Shown: positions 29,222 to 38,518 of the stretch, piece by piece | Layout: each line of letters opens with the position of its first letter | How positions within the stretch are numbered: the stretch's first letter is position 1 | Source of the DNA: Leptospira congkakensis | Lineage (GTDB): Bacteria > Spirochaetota > Leptospiria > Leptospirales > Leptospiraceae | Assembly (NCBI RefSeq): GCF_004770265.1 | Contig: NZ_RQGQ01000022.1 | Span: 1-64,000, forward strand | DNA: 64,000 bases | Reading direction: 5' to 3' | Made by a program: the position numbers and the translations under genes | Notes under the pieces: model-generated | What the model was told of the DNA's origin: nothing | Seen by the model: only the letters and a program-made list of their open reading frames with translations | Databases searched by the model: none

Positions 29222-29799
29222 AATGATTCCATTCCAAATTGGTATCGAAAAAAATTAAACTTGGCATCTTTTCGAATGACTTCAGCAGAAGCCTGTTCCG
29301 AAATTGATCCTAAAAAATTATAATACAATCGCATAGGTTTTGTGACAAACAACATTGTTTCAGGTGTTCCCGTAATCAACCCACCTTCTTTGACACGAAA
29401 AGGTGGTTTCATAAACACAATAGGAACCTGGATTTTTCTATTTTTGACTTCGATTTCCATTCGTTGTTTTGCCAACTGGTAGACTTCACCAAACGGGCGC
29501 TCGTCGGTCACATCTGGAACAATTTGATAAGGATCTACAACCATATACAAAGCTTTCGAAGGAAACTGACTTTGAATTTCGGCATGTAAAAGATTGAGTG
29601 CGGGAATCTCTTTCCAACAAGGAACACAGTCTGGTGAGTAAACATTGAGGGCTATTTCCTCTTTCCCCAATTGGGAGAAAGAAATTTCAGCACCACTTTC
29701 GGCAAGTCCGACCCAAGACTCCTCTCCAAAATAGGAGGATTTTGCCGGGGCGCAACTAATGAGACATAAACTAACAATTAAAATGAGGGAGTTCTTCAT
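29218..29799 (-). CDS. Thioredoxin-like lipoprotein
   Basis: A lipoprotein of about 193 residues: signal sequence, lipobox LISC, then a thioredoxin fold with active site CVPC in VYSPDCVPCWKEI, resembling TlpA/ResA-type proteins. It probably acts as a periplasmic reductant or oxidant, for example in cytochrome or disulfide assembly. I chose ATG 29799; ATG 29808 is three codons upstream. The longer frame to 29895 lacks a signal sequence at its front. It lies opposite the acidic protein gene, with about 150 nt between starts. Confidence 0.8.
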   Translation of the reverse strand: MKNSLILIVSLCLISCAPAKSSYFGEESWVGLAESGAEISFSQLGKEEIALNVYSPDCVPCWKEIPALNLLHAEIQSQFPSKALYMVVDPYQIVPDVTDERPFGEVYQLAKQRMEIEVKNRKIQVPIVFMKPPFRVKEGGLITGTPETMLFVTKPMRLYYNFLGSISEQASAEVIRKDAKFNFFRYQFGMESL

Positions 29800-29946
29800 A
29801 ATGCCCATATATTGGACGATCCATCCCCATGGTTTGGACAACGAGAAGGTCTGTAAAGCCCGTTTTCGAACTTTCCCTTGACATCTGACCCCCACCCCCC
29901 AGGCTGGTCTAACATTCCACTCACTTCCTCCGGGGAATCAAAAAAC

Positions 29947-30426
29947 ATGAGCCAATCACATAAAGAAGACTTCGATATCGTATCCTTAATAGAACTTTGC
30001 CGGGAAAAAAAATACGAAACTTGTGTGGCCGGTTTCAGTACGATTGACAAAATCGAAAAAATCACTCTACCTAAAAAATTAAAGAACCGTAAACTAACAG
30101 TTCAAGCATTATACGCACTTACTAACGATATGGTTCAGTGGAAATACCTTTCCTCTGAAGAAAAAGCACTCCTCCAAGCGGAAAAAGACAAACTGGCAGG
30201 TGTTACATCCACTGCAGGGACTTCCTTTGCTCCTCATGCAGAAGAAGATATCGAAGAAGACTTTATCCCTGAAGAAGAAGCACGTAAACCGGAACTGGAA
30301 GATGGTTTCGAAGACGAGTTCGGTGATGATTCTGATGATGACGACGACGATTCAGATGACGATGATGACTTCGACGACGATTCAGATGACGACTCCGATG
30401 ATGCAGACGAGGATGAAGAGGACTAA
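29947..30426 (+). CDS. Acidic-tailed hypothetical protein
   Basis: About 159 residues. The N-terminal 80 are folded-looking (KEDFDIVSLIELCREKKYET); the C-terminal third is a run of Asp/Glu/Ser, beginning at about residue 97 and containing DDSDDDDDDSDDDDDFD. Such tails mimic nucleic acid or bind cations or basic partners. I do not recognise a family. ATG 29947 is preferred over the longer frame at 29878, which overlaps the opposing promoter region. The DUF115 gene starts 12 nt after its stop. Confidence 0.7.
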   Translation: MSQSHKEDFDIVSLIELCREKKYETCVAGFSTIDKIEKITLPKKLKNRKLTVQALYALTNDMVQWKYLSSEEKALLQAEKDKLAGVTSTAGTSFAPHAEEDIEEDFIPEEEARKPELEDGFEDEFGDDSDDDDDDSDDDDDFDDDSDDDSDDADEDEED

Positions 30427-30438
30427 GAGGTTACTCCC

Positions 30439-31857
30439 ATTCCTCTAATCCCTCACTTTCAAAACGACCTTCTCTATAATTTTCAAACTCCCGACAATTC
30501 TTATCTACACTCGAAAGTCTCCCCTGAAAAGGAGGCTTCTCGATTTCTCACAAACCTTCGTTCCGATTCCCTTCCTGTAATCCTTGGAACTGGAGCTTTA
30601 CACATTGTTCGATCCTATTTAGAAACACCAAACGACCACCAAACCATTGTTTTCTGGGAGCCTCATAATCAAATTTATGAGTTAATAGAATTCCAAACAG
30701 AAATGCAAATTTTGGAAAACTTAGCGAAATCCAAGGGATTGTTTTTGTTTTTTGTTACAGGAAAAAGTCCCAATTGGTCAAATTTAAAAGAGAAAATTAA
30801 AAATCTTCCTGGTGTTTCACTTTCTGCACAATCAAAATGGAGTTTGTACATAACACCTAGTTATGAAAGATTATTTCCTGAACTTATAAAAGACTGCCAA
30901 ACAAACTTTCAATCGCAATTAAATACAACCGAGATCAATCAAAACACAATCCAACATTTTAGTAAGTTATGGACACATAATTATTTAAAAAATAGAATCG
31001 GTCTTTTTTCCAACAAAACGAGTTTCCAATGGTTCCAATCCTTTTCAGGGGAAAAAACATCTGTGTTATTTCTGGGAGCAAGTCCTGGTTTGGAATTGGA
31101 TCTACCCACTATTCAAAAAGAAAGAGACAACTTTCTTATTTTTGCCAGTGACACAGCCCTCGGATACCTCTTACCAAACGGGGTGATTCCTGATTATATT
31201 GTTTCATTTGATTCTGGTCGAGGAACAACCTATCATTTTTTATTAGACCTTCCCAAATACATTCCCATCATCACTTGGTTAGGTGGAGCATCCTATATTT
31301 TTGATCTGGCAAATCCCAAAATACTAGTCAATACCGGACACCCTTTGGATCAAATTGTAGAACATTTATTTCAAACTGGTTTAGGAAAAAAATGGCCGCA
31401 TTATTCCAATCCTAGTTTGAATTTACTCGGGATGGTAGAATCCATTACGGAATCGATAGAAAACAGGAAATTTTTTGTGAGCGGTGTTAGTTACTTAGCA
31501 GAACGTGGGAAGTCCCATTGTAAGGGCACAGGATACGAAAGATATTATTTACCTGACATCAGTCGGAAAAAAAGTTTAGAACTCACCACCAAACGTTTGT
31601 ATTCTGGTGAACGGAAAGGAAAAAATCAAACTGCCTGGGAACAAATGAACAAAAAAGATTCTTTTTCCGGCATTCAATTTCTTTCTGAAGCCAAAGAAAT
31701 CAGTTTCCCATCCATAAAGAACCAGGGACATTCTGTAAAAACATTTCAGGGTTTTCCCCCATCATTAGCAGAATTGGCAAAGTGGGCTAACCAAGACCAT
31801 TCCGGCATCATCCATAGGAAAACTCTTAATACTTGGTTGCGGTTTTCACTAAGTTAA
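30439..31857 (+). CDS. DUF115 (MptE-like) family protein with probable ATT start
   Basis: A protein of about 472 residues. The core DUF115 region VLFLGASPGLELDLPTIQ, then FASDTALGYLLPNGVIPDYIVSFD, is near residues 215-260 of the extended frame. The first ATG in frame is at 30703, but the frame is open from 30427 and encodes plausible protein (PVILGTGALHIVRSYL and TIVFWEPHNQIYELIEF), resembling N-terminal parts of this family. No ATG, GTG or TTG lies in those 92 codons. An ATT at 30439, with AGAGG 8 nt upstream, is the best start. DUF115 proteins act in flagellin or cell-surface glycan pathways in other bacteria; here the role is unknown. Confidence 0.7.
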   Translation: MPLIPHFQNDLLYNFQTPDNSYLHSKVSPEKEASRFLTNLRSDSLPVILGTGALHIVRSYLETPNDHQTIVFWEPHNQIYELIEFQTEMQILENLAKSKGLFLFFVTGKSPNWSNLKEKIKNLPGVSLSAQSKWSLYITPSYERLFPELIKDCQTNFQSQLNTTEINQNTIQHFSKLWTHNYLKNRIGLFSNKTSFQWFQSFSGEKTSVLFLGASPGLELDLPTIQKERDNFLIFASDTALGYLLPNGVIPDYIVSFDSGRGTTYHFLLDLPKYIPIITWLGGASYIFDLANPKILVNTGHPLDQIVEHLFQTGLGKKWPHYSNPSLNLLGMVESITESIENRKFFVSGVSYLAERGKSHCKGTGYERYYLPDISRKKSLELTTKRLYSGERKGKNQTAWEQMNKKDSFSGIQFLSEAKEISFPSIKNQGHSVKTFQGFPPSLAELAKWANQDHSGIIHRKTLNTWLRFSLS

Positions 31858-32039
31858 GCACCAAATAGAACCGGTATTTCTTGTAGATTCCACTCAGCGC
31901 GTTCTTTGTTTGCGGGAATTCGATCAAAAGCTTTTGTTTTTTTGGATTTCTCCTTAGGCCTTCTTTCGATATCTTCTAAAATTTTTTCTAATCTCTCCTG
32001 CATGAGTAAATGCAAATTCATTTGGTCTAACATATCCAT
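31854..32039 (-). CDS. Small hypothetical protein
   Basis: A 61-residue charged, helical protein (MDMLDQMNLHLLMQERLEKI, then basic DRIPANKERAEW). ATG 32039 has a perfect GGAGG seven nucleotides upstream, so this start beats the longer frame to 32087. Its stop overlaps the DUF115 stop by 4 nt. It is transcribed opposite to its neighbours. No family recognised. Confidence 0.6.
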   Translation of the reverse strand: MDMLDQMNLHLLMQERLEKILEDIERRPKEKSKKTKAFDRIPANKERAEWNLQEIPVLFGA

Positions 32040-32146
32040 AGTGATTTCCTCCACTGTTGATATCACTATACAAGACCCCTGGGACAAAATAGAAATCGGG
32101 TGAATAAAAAATATCTATTGCATCCAAAAGAATTTAAAATATAAGA

Positions 32147-33640
32147 GTGTTACGGGAAAAAGCGTTTGTGAATTTTCAAGAAATTATATCTCAATTAGAA
32201 ACCGCAAAAGAATCTAGAATCAACTTTTACTTTGTTACAGAAGAACAAAATCAGGAGATATACGCATTACTTGTCCATGTAATGGGGTATATGGATAAAC
32301 TTTATTTGGTAGAAGTCATCTTCACTGTCCTTAAAGAACTCCTGATGAATGCCAACAAAGCAAATGCAAAACGCGATTACTTTACCCGTGAAAATTTAGA
32401 CATCCAAAACGCTGGTGACTATGCTAAGGGAATGTCCCGGTTCCAAGAAAACATCATCATGAAGTGGAACGAACAATTGGATCGGTTAGACGGCGGAAAT
32501 TACTACATCAGTTTACTCATGAAGGTAGAAGGAAAGTCCATTCACTTCGCCGTAGAAAACAACGCACCCATTACAAAAGAAGAACTATCACGCATTAACC
32601 GAAGGATCGAAGTCGCAAAAAACTATAATGATCTTTCTGATGCCTTTACCGATGTTTCCGACAGTACAGAGTCTGCTGGTTTAGGGTTAGTACTCATCCA
32701 ACTCCTCCTCAAAAACTCTGGAATTGGTTCTGAAAAATTCAAAATCTTTACAAACGACAAAATAACACGCGCTACATTATCTGTACCAGAAGTCACCACT
32801 CCTGTTGAAATCCAAACAGACTTAAAAACAAAACTTCTCAACGAAATTGACGGTCTTCCGCCACTCCCTCATTCTCTTACAAAAATCATTCAACTATGTA
32901 ACAATCCAGATTCCGATTTACACATGATTTCGCAAGAAATCGAAAAAAATCCAGCTCTCTCTGCTGACCTATTAAAACTTTCAAACTCTGCTTTTTTTGC
33001 AAACAGAAGCCAAGTAAGTTCCATCTTACAAGCGGTGAAAGTTGTAGGACTCAAAAACTTGCGGAACCTTCTCTATGTATCCGGGGTTCGCAAAATTATG
33101 GATGGTCAATACGGCAAGATGATGGATGTTTGGGATCATTCCAGCCGTTGCAGTTATTACGCAAGGTACCTGGCCACAGAAAACAACCATACTAATAAAA
33201 TTGCCGATATTATTGCCGTCAGTGCTTTGTTACACGACATCGGAAAGTTCCTTTTACTTTCTGTAGACCGAGGTTTTTTCAAAAAAATTGAAAACTACCA
33301 AAGAGGTGTCGATTCAGGAAACTCTACTCTTTTAGAAGAAATGGCAATTGGACTCAGTCACCCACAACTCGGAGCCTTACTTGCTGAAAAATGGGAATTC
33401 CCAATGGACCTTCGTGTTGCCATTGAATACCACCACAAACCTTTTTTGGCACCTCCGGAATTAAGGGACTTAGTCGAAGTCATCTATATGGCAAATATGA
33501 TGGCTGATTATCATGAACAGAAAAAAGGATTCTATGCGATTGACAAAATCCTACTCGCAAAATTTAATTTAGATAATATCGATGTGTTTTCTGCTGCAGT
33601 GAATAAAATCGAACTATTATTTAAAAAATCGAATGAGTGA
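32147..33640 (+). CDS. Histidine-kinase-like ATPase plus HDOD regulator
   Basis: A 497-residue cytoplasmic protein combining an N-terminal HATPase-like domain with a C-terminal HDOD domain. The ATPase part has an N-box-like KELLMNANKANAK and a G-box-like SAGLGLVLIQLLL. The HDOD part (about 225-420) opens with LPPLPHSLTKIIQL and contains LLHDIGKFL. HDOD proteins act in signalling and chemotaxis-like regulation. It begins at GTG 32147; a GTG at 32168 is an alternative. Its end overlaps the ABC gene by 8 nt. Confidence 0.8.
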   Translation: MLREKAFVNFQEIISQLETAKESRINFYFVTEEQNQEIYALLVHVMGYMDKLYLVEVIFTVLKELLMNANKANAKRDYFTRENLDIQNAGDYAKGMSRFQENIIMKWNEQLDRLDGGNYYISLLMKVEGKSIHFAVENNAPITKEELSRINRRIEVAKNYNDLSDAFTDVSDSTESAGLGLVLIQLLLKNSGIGSEKFKIFTNDKITRATLSVPEVTTPVEIQTDLKTKLLNEIDGLPPLPHSLTKIIQLCNNPDSDLHMISQEIEKNPALSADLLKLSNSAFFANRSQVSSILQAVKVVGLKNLRNLLYVSGVRKIMDGQYGKMMDVWDHSSRCSYYARYLATENNHTNKIADIIAVSALLHDIGKFLLLSVDRGFFKKIENYQRGVDSGNSTLLEEMAIGLSHPQLGALLAEKWEFPMDLRVAIEYHHKPFLAPPELRDLVEVIYMANMMADYHEQKKGFYAIDKILLAKFNLDNIDVFSAAVNKIELLFKKSNE

Positions 33641-34415
33641 AGTGATCCGTTTTGAATCTGTTTCCTATGTTAGAACAGACAAAAAAATTTTAGACAATGT
33701 TAATTTTTCACTGAACCAAGGTGATTCTCTTGCCATCATAGGAAGGAACGGAGCCGGAAAAACGACTCTTATCAATTTGCTATTTGGTTATTCATGGCCC
33801 ACCACTGGTTCCATTTCTGCATTTGGGGAAACTTATGGTGAAACACCAATGGCTCCTTTACAAAACCGAATTGGAATGGTGCAACCCGGGCACCAAGAAA
33901 CCTTATTACAAAGACTCACCACATTTGAAATGGTACTAACCGGTGTGATCGGTACCCTTGGACTTTATAAAGACCCAACAGAATTACAAGAAAAGACCGC
34001 AGAATCACTGTTACGCTCGATAAACCTAATCCACAAAAAAGACCAAGTTTATTCCACACTTTCATCTGGGGAAAAAATGAAGGTTTTACTTTTGCGAGCT
34101 TTTGGATTAGGAAAAGAAATTTTAGTTTTAGATGAGCCAACTGCAACTTTAGACATCACTGCTAGAACCGATTTTGGAAAGTCCTTATCTCAATTAAAAG
34201 ATAACAATCCCAAACTCACAAGAATTCTCATCACCCATAGGATCGAAGAAATTCCCGAAGACTTTTCCAAAATTCTTTTATTAAAGGAAGGTAAGGTAAT
34301 TAGTTTTGGGAAAAAGTCAGAAGTATTGACGGACAAAAATCTTTCGGATCTTTATGATCTCGATTTACAAGTGAACGAAAAAAAAGGACAGTATTCCGTT
34401 ACTGTCCTTTCCTAA
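33633..34415 (+). CDS. ABC transporter ATP-binding protein (stand-alone)
   Basis: A 260-residue ABC ATPase: Walker A GRNGAGKTT, signature LSSGEKMKVLLL, Walker B LVLDEPTATLD and H-loop ITHRIEE. The domain is complete but no permease gene is adjacent. It overlaps the HATPase-HDOD gene by 8 nt, so co-translation is likely. It may serve a permease coded elsewhere or have a non-transport role. Confidence 0.9.
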   Translation: MSEVIRFESVSYVRTDKKILDNVNFSLNQGDSLAIIGRNGAGKTTLINLLFGYSWPTTGSISAFGETYGETPMAPLQNRIGMVQPGHQETLLQRLTTFEMVLTGVIGTLGLYKDPTELQEKTAESLLRSINLIHKKDQVYSTLSSGEKMKVLLLRAFGLGKEILVLDEPTATLDITARTDFGKSLSQLKDNNPKLTRILITHRIEEIPEDFSKILLLKEGKVISFGKKSEVLTDKNLSDLYDLDLQVNEKKGQYSVTVLS

Positions 34416-34474
34416 TTCTCAAACTAGTTTTCTTTTTATTTAAGAACAGATACTGCTCTCGTCGATTTCTTCTA

Positions 34475-34513
34475 GTTCTAAACTGTATCGTAGATTTCAA
34501 TACAGTCTAGAAC
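34475..34513. terminator. Imperfect inverted repeat between converging genes
   Basis: GTTCTAAACTGTAT (34475-34488) and ATACAGTCTAGAAC (34500-34513), one mismatch in 14 bp, with an 11 nt loop. It sits between converging genes. There is no T tract on either side, so it may be a processing or boundary structure rather than a standard terminator. Confidence 0.45.
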
Positions 34514-34543
34514 CATTAGTATTCGTGATTACTGTATTACCAA

Positions 34544-37500
34544 CTAATTGGAATACATGGACCTTTCAATAAAGTTGGAAGCACTACAACCTGCGGTTCC
34601 CACGTCGGAGATGGATTTGTCTTGTGCGATACAGAAGATTTTCCACCAACGATTGGAATGGTTTGGTGCGATGGAATAGTTCCTCACCTCTCCCACACTT
34701 CCTTTAAAAACTCGAACATTGGCGCCAGAGATTCCCATAAGGGCCTCACCAGACCAATTGTAAATGCTGTAATAACGATTTGGTTGGCTCCAAACCGATC
34801 CTTGGAGTGTGATTGTTTCTGGACCATATCCAGTTGTGATATCGTAATCCAAACTTCCGTTACCAGTACCGAGAGGAGTTTTGTTATTCCAAACAATGCG
34901 ATTGTTAGCAGAATTTCCGTATTGTAAGTGCGAATCCAAGTCACGAGGTTTCGCACCCCAAGAAAGAACCACTCGCATTTCGTTATCAGGAAGGATTGGT
35001 GTCACAAGTATGTTTTGGTTTGCCGGTGTTTCCGAACCTGCAGAAACTACTGTTCTGTAAGTAGTGGAATAGTTTTCCGAAACCGAAGTACAATCCCCTC
35101 GTTTTCCAGAACCAGAAACTTCTAAAGTATAGTTGCCTGGTGGCACAGAAGGAATCACATACGACCCGTCAGTAGATGTTTTGACAGAAGCAATTGTAAC
35201 TCCATTTGCATCGATAGCATAGGCTCCCGATTTTACATTCACACCTGGTCGAATGCGGGCTGTTAGGTTACAAACTCCTGTGTTATACAATGCCGACAAT
35301 GCTCGTCCAGAAATAGAACCACTGGTTTGGCTTCCTGGAACAAAGGTAATGATATCAAAGTTAGTGGTCACATCTGCTTGGATGTCTACAATTCCTTCCA
35401 CAGATGCATAACCTGCTGAGACAAATCGAACTTTCCAACGACCTGCGTTGATATTGAAAATTGTGTATTGGCTAGCATTTGAGAAGACAGTTGCTCCCGT
35501 TGCAATGGAAGACGGTTGGACACCAGCAGATGGACGTAATGTCCCGCCGTTAGGATCTACAATCTCCAAAGAATACGTTCCAAGGAAAGAGAATCCGCCT
35601 GGAGTTCTAACAGAACCAGACAAATGACCACGTCCGTCGTTTGTAATGATAGGAGTGTTCACAACCACAGTTCCTCCACCAGTTCCCACTTCTACAGGGA
35701 AGTAAGTAGTGATTCCATTTTTTTCCACACGGAGTTGGTAAGAACCTGGTGAAAGGAATGGAAAACTATAACTTCCGTTTGATTGTGAAGAAACAGATCC
35801 CACTACTTGGTCGGAACCAGAATTTCTTGCGGACGAAACAGAACAATTCGGAGAATCAAAACCACCAGAACAGTCTCTGTGAACATCAGCAACAAAGTTA
35901 CCACCGACCAAACGGCCGAGTGTCACGGTTGCACCACTCACATTTTGAGTGGATACAGCATCTGTCACCACACCAGTGACAGTGGCTCTTGGGCTATGCA
36001 TCACAGTTCCGTTTACGTTAAACACAGCAGGAGTGGATGCATATTGGTTTGATGCTACAGTAGATGTGTCTACTCGCAAACTTGTAGAAGATAAGTAACT
36101 AGATTGGTAAGACGGTGCCACTCGATCCACAACGATGAGTTGGTAAGAACTTTGACGGAAGTTGTATTCATTACCATTAATCACATCAATGGATGCATTG
36201 CTATCATTCGCCTTGGCAACGCTAGGCGTTTGTGCCAGAGTTGTAGCAGAACCTGTCCCCAATTGGTATAAAGCATAACCGACTCGGCCGGCTTCGTCAT
36301 TTGTAAAAGGAACAGGAAGGATGGTTGGTAAAGTCACTACATAAGAACTACCACCAAAACTAAATTGTCCCGCAGAAGTTGTTGTGATGTGGGCGAGACT
36401 GGAACCATCCACTGCAGTGTTTCCAAGCAAAACCACAAAAAGTCCCGATTGGTTGGTATGGACGGAGTTAGCAGAAGGAGCCGTATCGCGAATCGAAATC
36501 GTTCCAAGGATTTGCGAACGAGTGGCAATCGATGTGAGAGAAATAGTTCCCGCATTGTAGTTCACTCCATTCAAACTCACTTGGAGTGGATTGGAAGAAC
36601 AAGGAGAAGGATTGGATCCACAATAGTTTTCAAATCCAGGAGCGGAAATGTAATATGACCAAAGCCCACTTGCACCAAGGAAGGATACTTCTTTGGTTGT
36701 TGGATTGACTTCATAAAGTTTGTTTCCATAAGTTTGGTATCCCCATGGGCCAGAACCTTGTACCGTCGCCAAACAAGAAGCAGTTGGATTCACAGCACAA
36801 GAACAAATAGAACCTGCTTGGTTGAGTGAACAATTGGTTCCAGCAACGGCACTCAGTGCCTCAACAATCCAAAGTTTGACCGCGTTTCCAAGTTTAGGAT
36901 CATCTTTCAAATACAATAGGCGAGATGGTGCTTGGTTTGTAGATGGTCTTACGTTGATCACCGTTCCCGCAACATGGTCACCACCTGCATCTTTTACAAA
37001 CCCAGTCACAAGAGAAGGTTTGGCAACGATATAGATCGGATCAGCAATGGCTACGTTTTTGGTTCCTCCAGTAGGAGAAGCCGTAAATAAAAAGGATTGA
37101 GACACTGTGTAAAAAACAGGGTTTGATACTTCTATGTAATAGACACCATTTGTCAGGTAACTTCCTTCAATGGCAAAATTTCCATTTCCAGTGATTTGAA
37201 CTGTTTGTAAAATCGCACCTTGTTCATTCTTTAATTTGATTGTGAACACAGAAGTAGAGTCAGAAGGAAGTGCTCCGTTCAGGATATTTCCTGTTAAGTG
37301 GAGGTCACTTTCTGTTGCTGCCATCCATGGAAGGCTTGTTTCTCCTAAATCCACTTGCGCAACAGTATTTGGATTGGTTCCAGGGAATGTGTAATGAATG
37401 AATTCAGAGGTATTGGCAAAGGGTTGGCCAGATACTTCTACTGAATCACCTGAATATACTACCGTATAATTTCCGTTAGGAAGAGGGTTGATATTGATGA

Positions 37501-38275
37501 CATAGGAACCGTTAGAACCAGTGACTCCGGTTCCCACAGTATTTCCGTTCGAATCAACAATAGTAACTGTGATCCCAGCAATAGGGCCTGCAGGAACGGT
37601 TACCCCGCCGCCAGAAAATCCAGGACTAGTGACCACTCCAATAAATTGAGCAGGGCCTTGTCCGTAATACAAACGTTCTGCGAGAAGATTTCCTACATTT
37701 ACTAAAGTATATGGGTTTTGAGTGGGATCAAAAACAAATGAAAAGTCTTGGTAAGTATAATTGAGACCGTATCCTGTATTGATAAGGACTCGATAGCTGT
37801 TGTTAGGCAGGTCAGTTAAATCAAATTGGAATTTACCATTGGATGCAGCATAAGTGGAGGCAACGAGGGTATTTGTTTCTCCATTTGCTACTTCGATTCT
37901 AACAGAGATTAAAGTAAGATCAATACATCCAGGAGCCGCTGGGGCACCAGGGTTTCCACAAACAACGTTGGCAGGGACACCAGCCACGACAGGAACGATG
38001 GTTCCAATCACCCTTGCTGGGCCATGGGTAGCCACTTCTTGTCCGGAATTGTTGCCAGGAACTTCCTCTGGATCTGTTGGTGTCACACCATCACCAGGAG
38101 GCGGGAGAGGAACCCCGTTGGAATCGGGAGGAGTCACGACTCCATCTCTTGCATCGGATACAGCACCACCGATTCCTAACAAGAACCAGAACGGCATTGA
38201 TTTCTTTTTGCGGGAACAACCCACAACCGTTAGAGATAAAAGAACGAGAACTGTTATGATTCCCCGAACACGCAT
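34544..38275 (-). CDS. Giant repeat lipoprotein with carboxypeptidase-regulatory-like and DUF2135-like domains
   Basis: A 1243-residue surface lipoprotein: signal sequence and lipobox VVGC (Cys about 20), a proline-rich linker, then many Ig-like modules with the pattern 'G.V.....G.A.V.....GSY.F..LP.GNY.L'. The C-terminal 140 residues contain VLSWGAKPRDLDSHLQYG, which resembles the DUF2135/YfaP 'L.W....DLD.H' pattern. Such proteins usually bind surface ligands or form fibrous structures. It starts at ATG 38275 and stands alone, divergent from the DUF445 gene. Confidence 0.85.
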   Translation of the reverse strand: MRVRGIITVLVLLSLTVVGCSRKKKSMPFWFLLGIGGAVSDARDGVVTPPDSNGVPLPPPGDGVTPTDPEEVPGNNSGQEVATHGPARVIGTIVPVVAGVPANVVCGNPGAPAAPGCIDLTLISVRIEVANGETNTLVASTYAASNGKFQFDLTDLPNNSYRVLINTGYGLNYTYQDFSFVFDPTQNPYTLVNVGNLLAERLYYGQGPAQFIGVVTSPGFSGGGVTVPAGPIAGITVTIVDSNGNTVGTGVTGSNGSYVININPLPNGNYTVVYSGDSVEVSGQPFANTSEFIHYTFPGTNPNTVAQVDLGETSLPWMAATESDLHLTGNILNGALPSDSTSVFTIKLKNEQGAILQTVQITGNGNFAIEGSYLTNGVYYIEVSNPVFYTVSQSFLFTASPTGGTKNVAIADPIYIVAKPSLVTGFVKDAGGDHVAGTVINVRPSTNQAPSRLLYLKDDPKLGNAVKLWIVEALSAVAGTNCSLNQAGSICSCAVNPTASCLATVQGSGPWGYQTYGNKLYEVNPTTKEVSFLGASGLWSYYISAPGFENYCGSNPSPCSSNPLQVSLNGVNYNAGTISLTSIATRSQILGTISIRDTAPSANSVHTNQSGLFVVLLGNTAVDGSSLAHITTTSAGQFSFGGSSYVVTLPTILPVPFTNDEAGRVGYALYQLGTGSATTLAQTPSVAKANDSNASIDVINGNEYNFRQSSYQLIVVDRVAPSYQSSYLSSTSLRVDTSTVASNQYASTPAVFNVNGTVMHSPRATVTGVVTDAVSTQNVSGATVTLGRLVGGNFVADVHRDCSGGFDSPNCSVSSARNSGSDQVVGSVSSQSNGSYSFPFLSPGSYQLRVEKNGITTYFPVEVGTGGGTVVVNTPIITNDGRGHLSGSVRTPGGFSFLGTYSLEIVDPNGGTLRPSAGVQPSSIATGATVFSNASQYTIFNINAGRWKVRFVSAGYASVEGIVDIQADVTTNFDIITFVPGSQTSGSISGRALSALYNTGVCNLTARIRPGVNVKSGAYAIDANGVTIASVKTSTDGSYVIPSVPPGNYTLEVSGSGKRGDCTSVSENYSTTYRTVVSAGSETPANQNILVTPILPDNEMRVVLSWGAKPRDLDSHLQYGNSANNRIVWNNKTPLGTGNGSLDYDITTGYGPETITLQGSVWSQPNRYYSIYNWSGEALMGISGANVRVFKGSVGEVRNYSIAPNHSNRWWKIFCIAQDKSISDVGTAGCSASNFIERSMYSN

Positions 38276-38518
38276 AAGACTTACCCTCTATTCAAATTCG
38301 CTTTGTGGCTATACCACAGATTTTCTAATACACTTCGGGAAATACCTAAGGAATTACCAAAGTGTACCATTTGTAGTCTGTTTCCGTACACAAATCAAAC
38401 CTTTTTTAGGGCTATCGGCAAAAAAATAACAAAAGTTACGATTCCTTGCCGGAAAAATCACCTCGGCAAGGAATTTCGATTGCCCTTGTTCTATCTCCTA
38501 GGGATTACTCATAGCGGA

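Noticed and set aside
37854..38429. 191-codon plus-strand frame opposite the giant lipoprotein
   Set aside because: It is low-complexity Pro/Gly/Thr antisense to the repeat lipoprotein signal and linker region.
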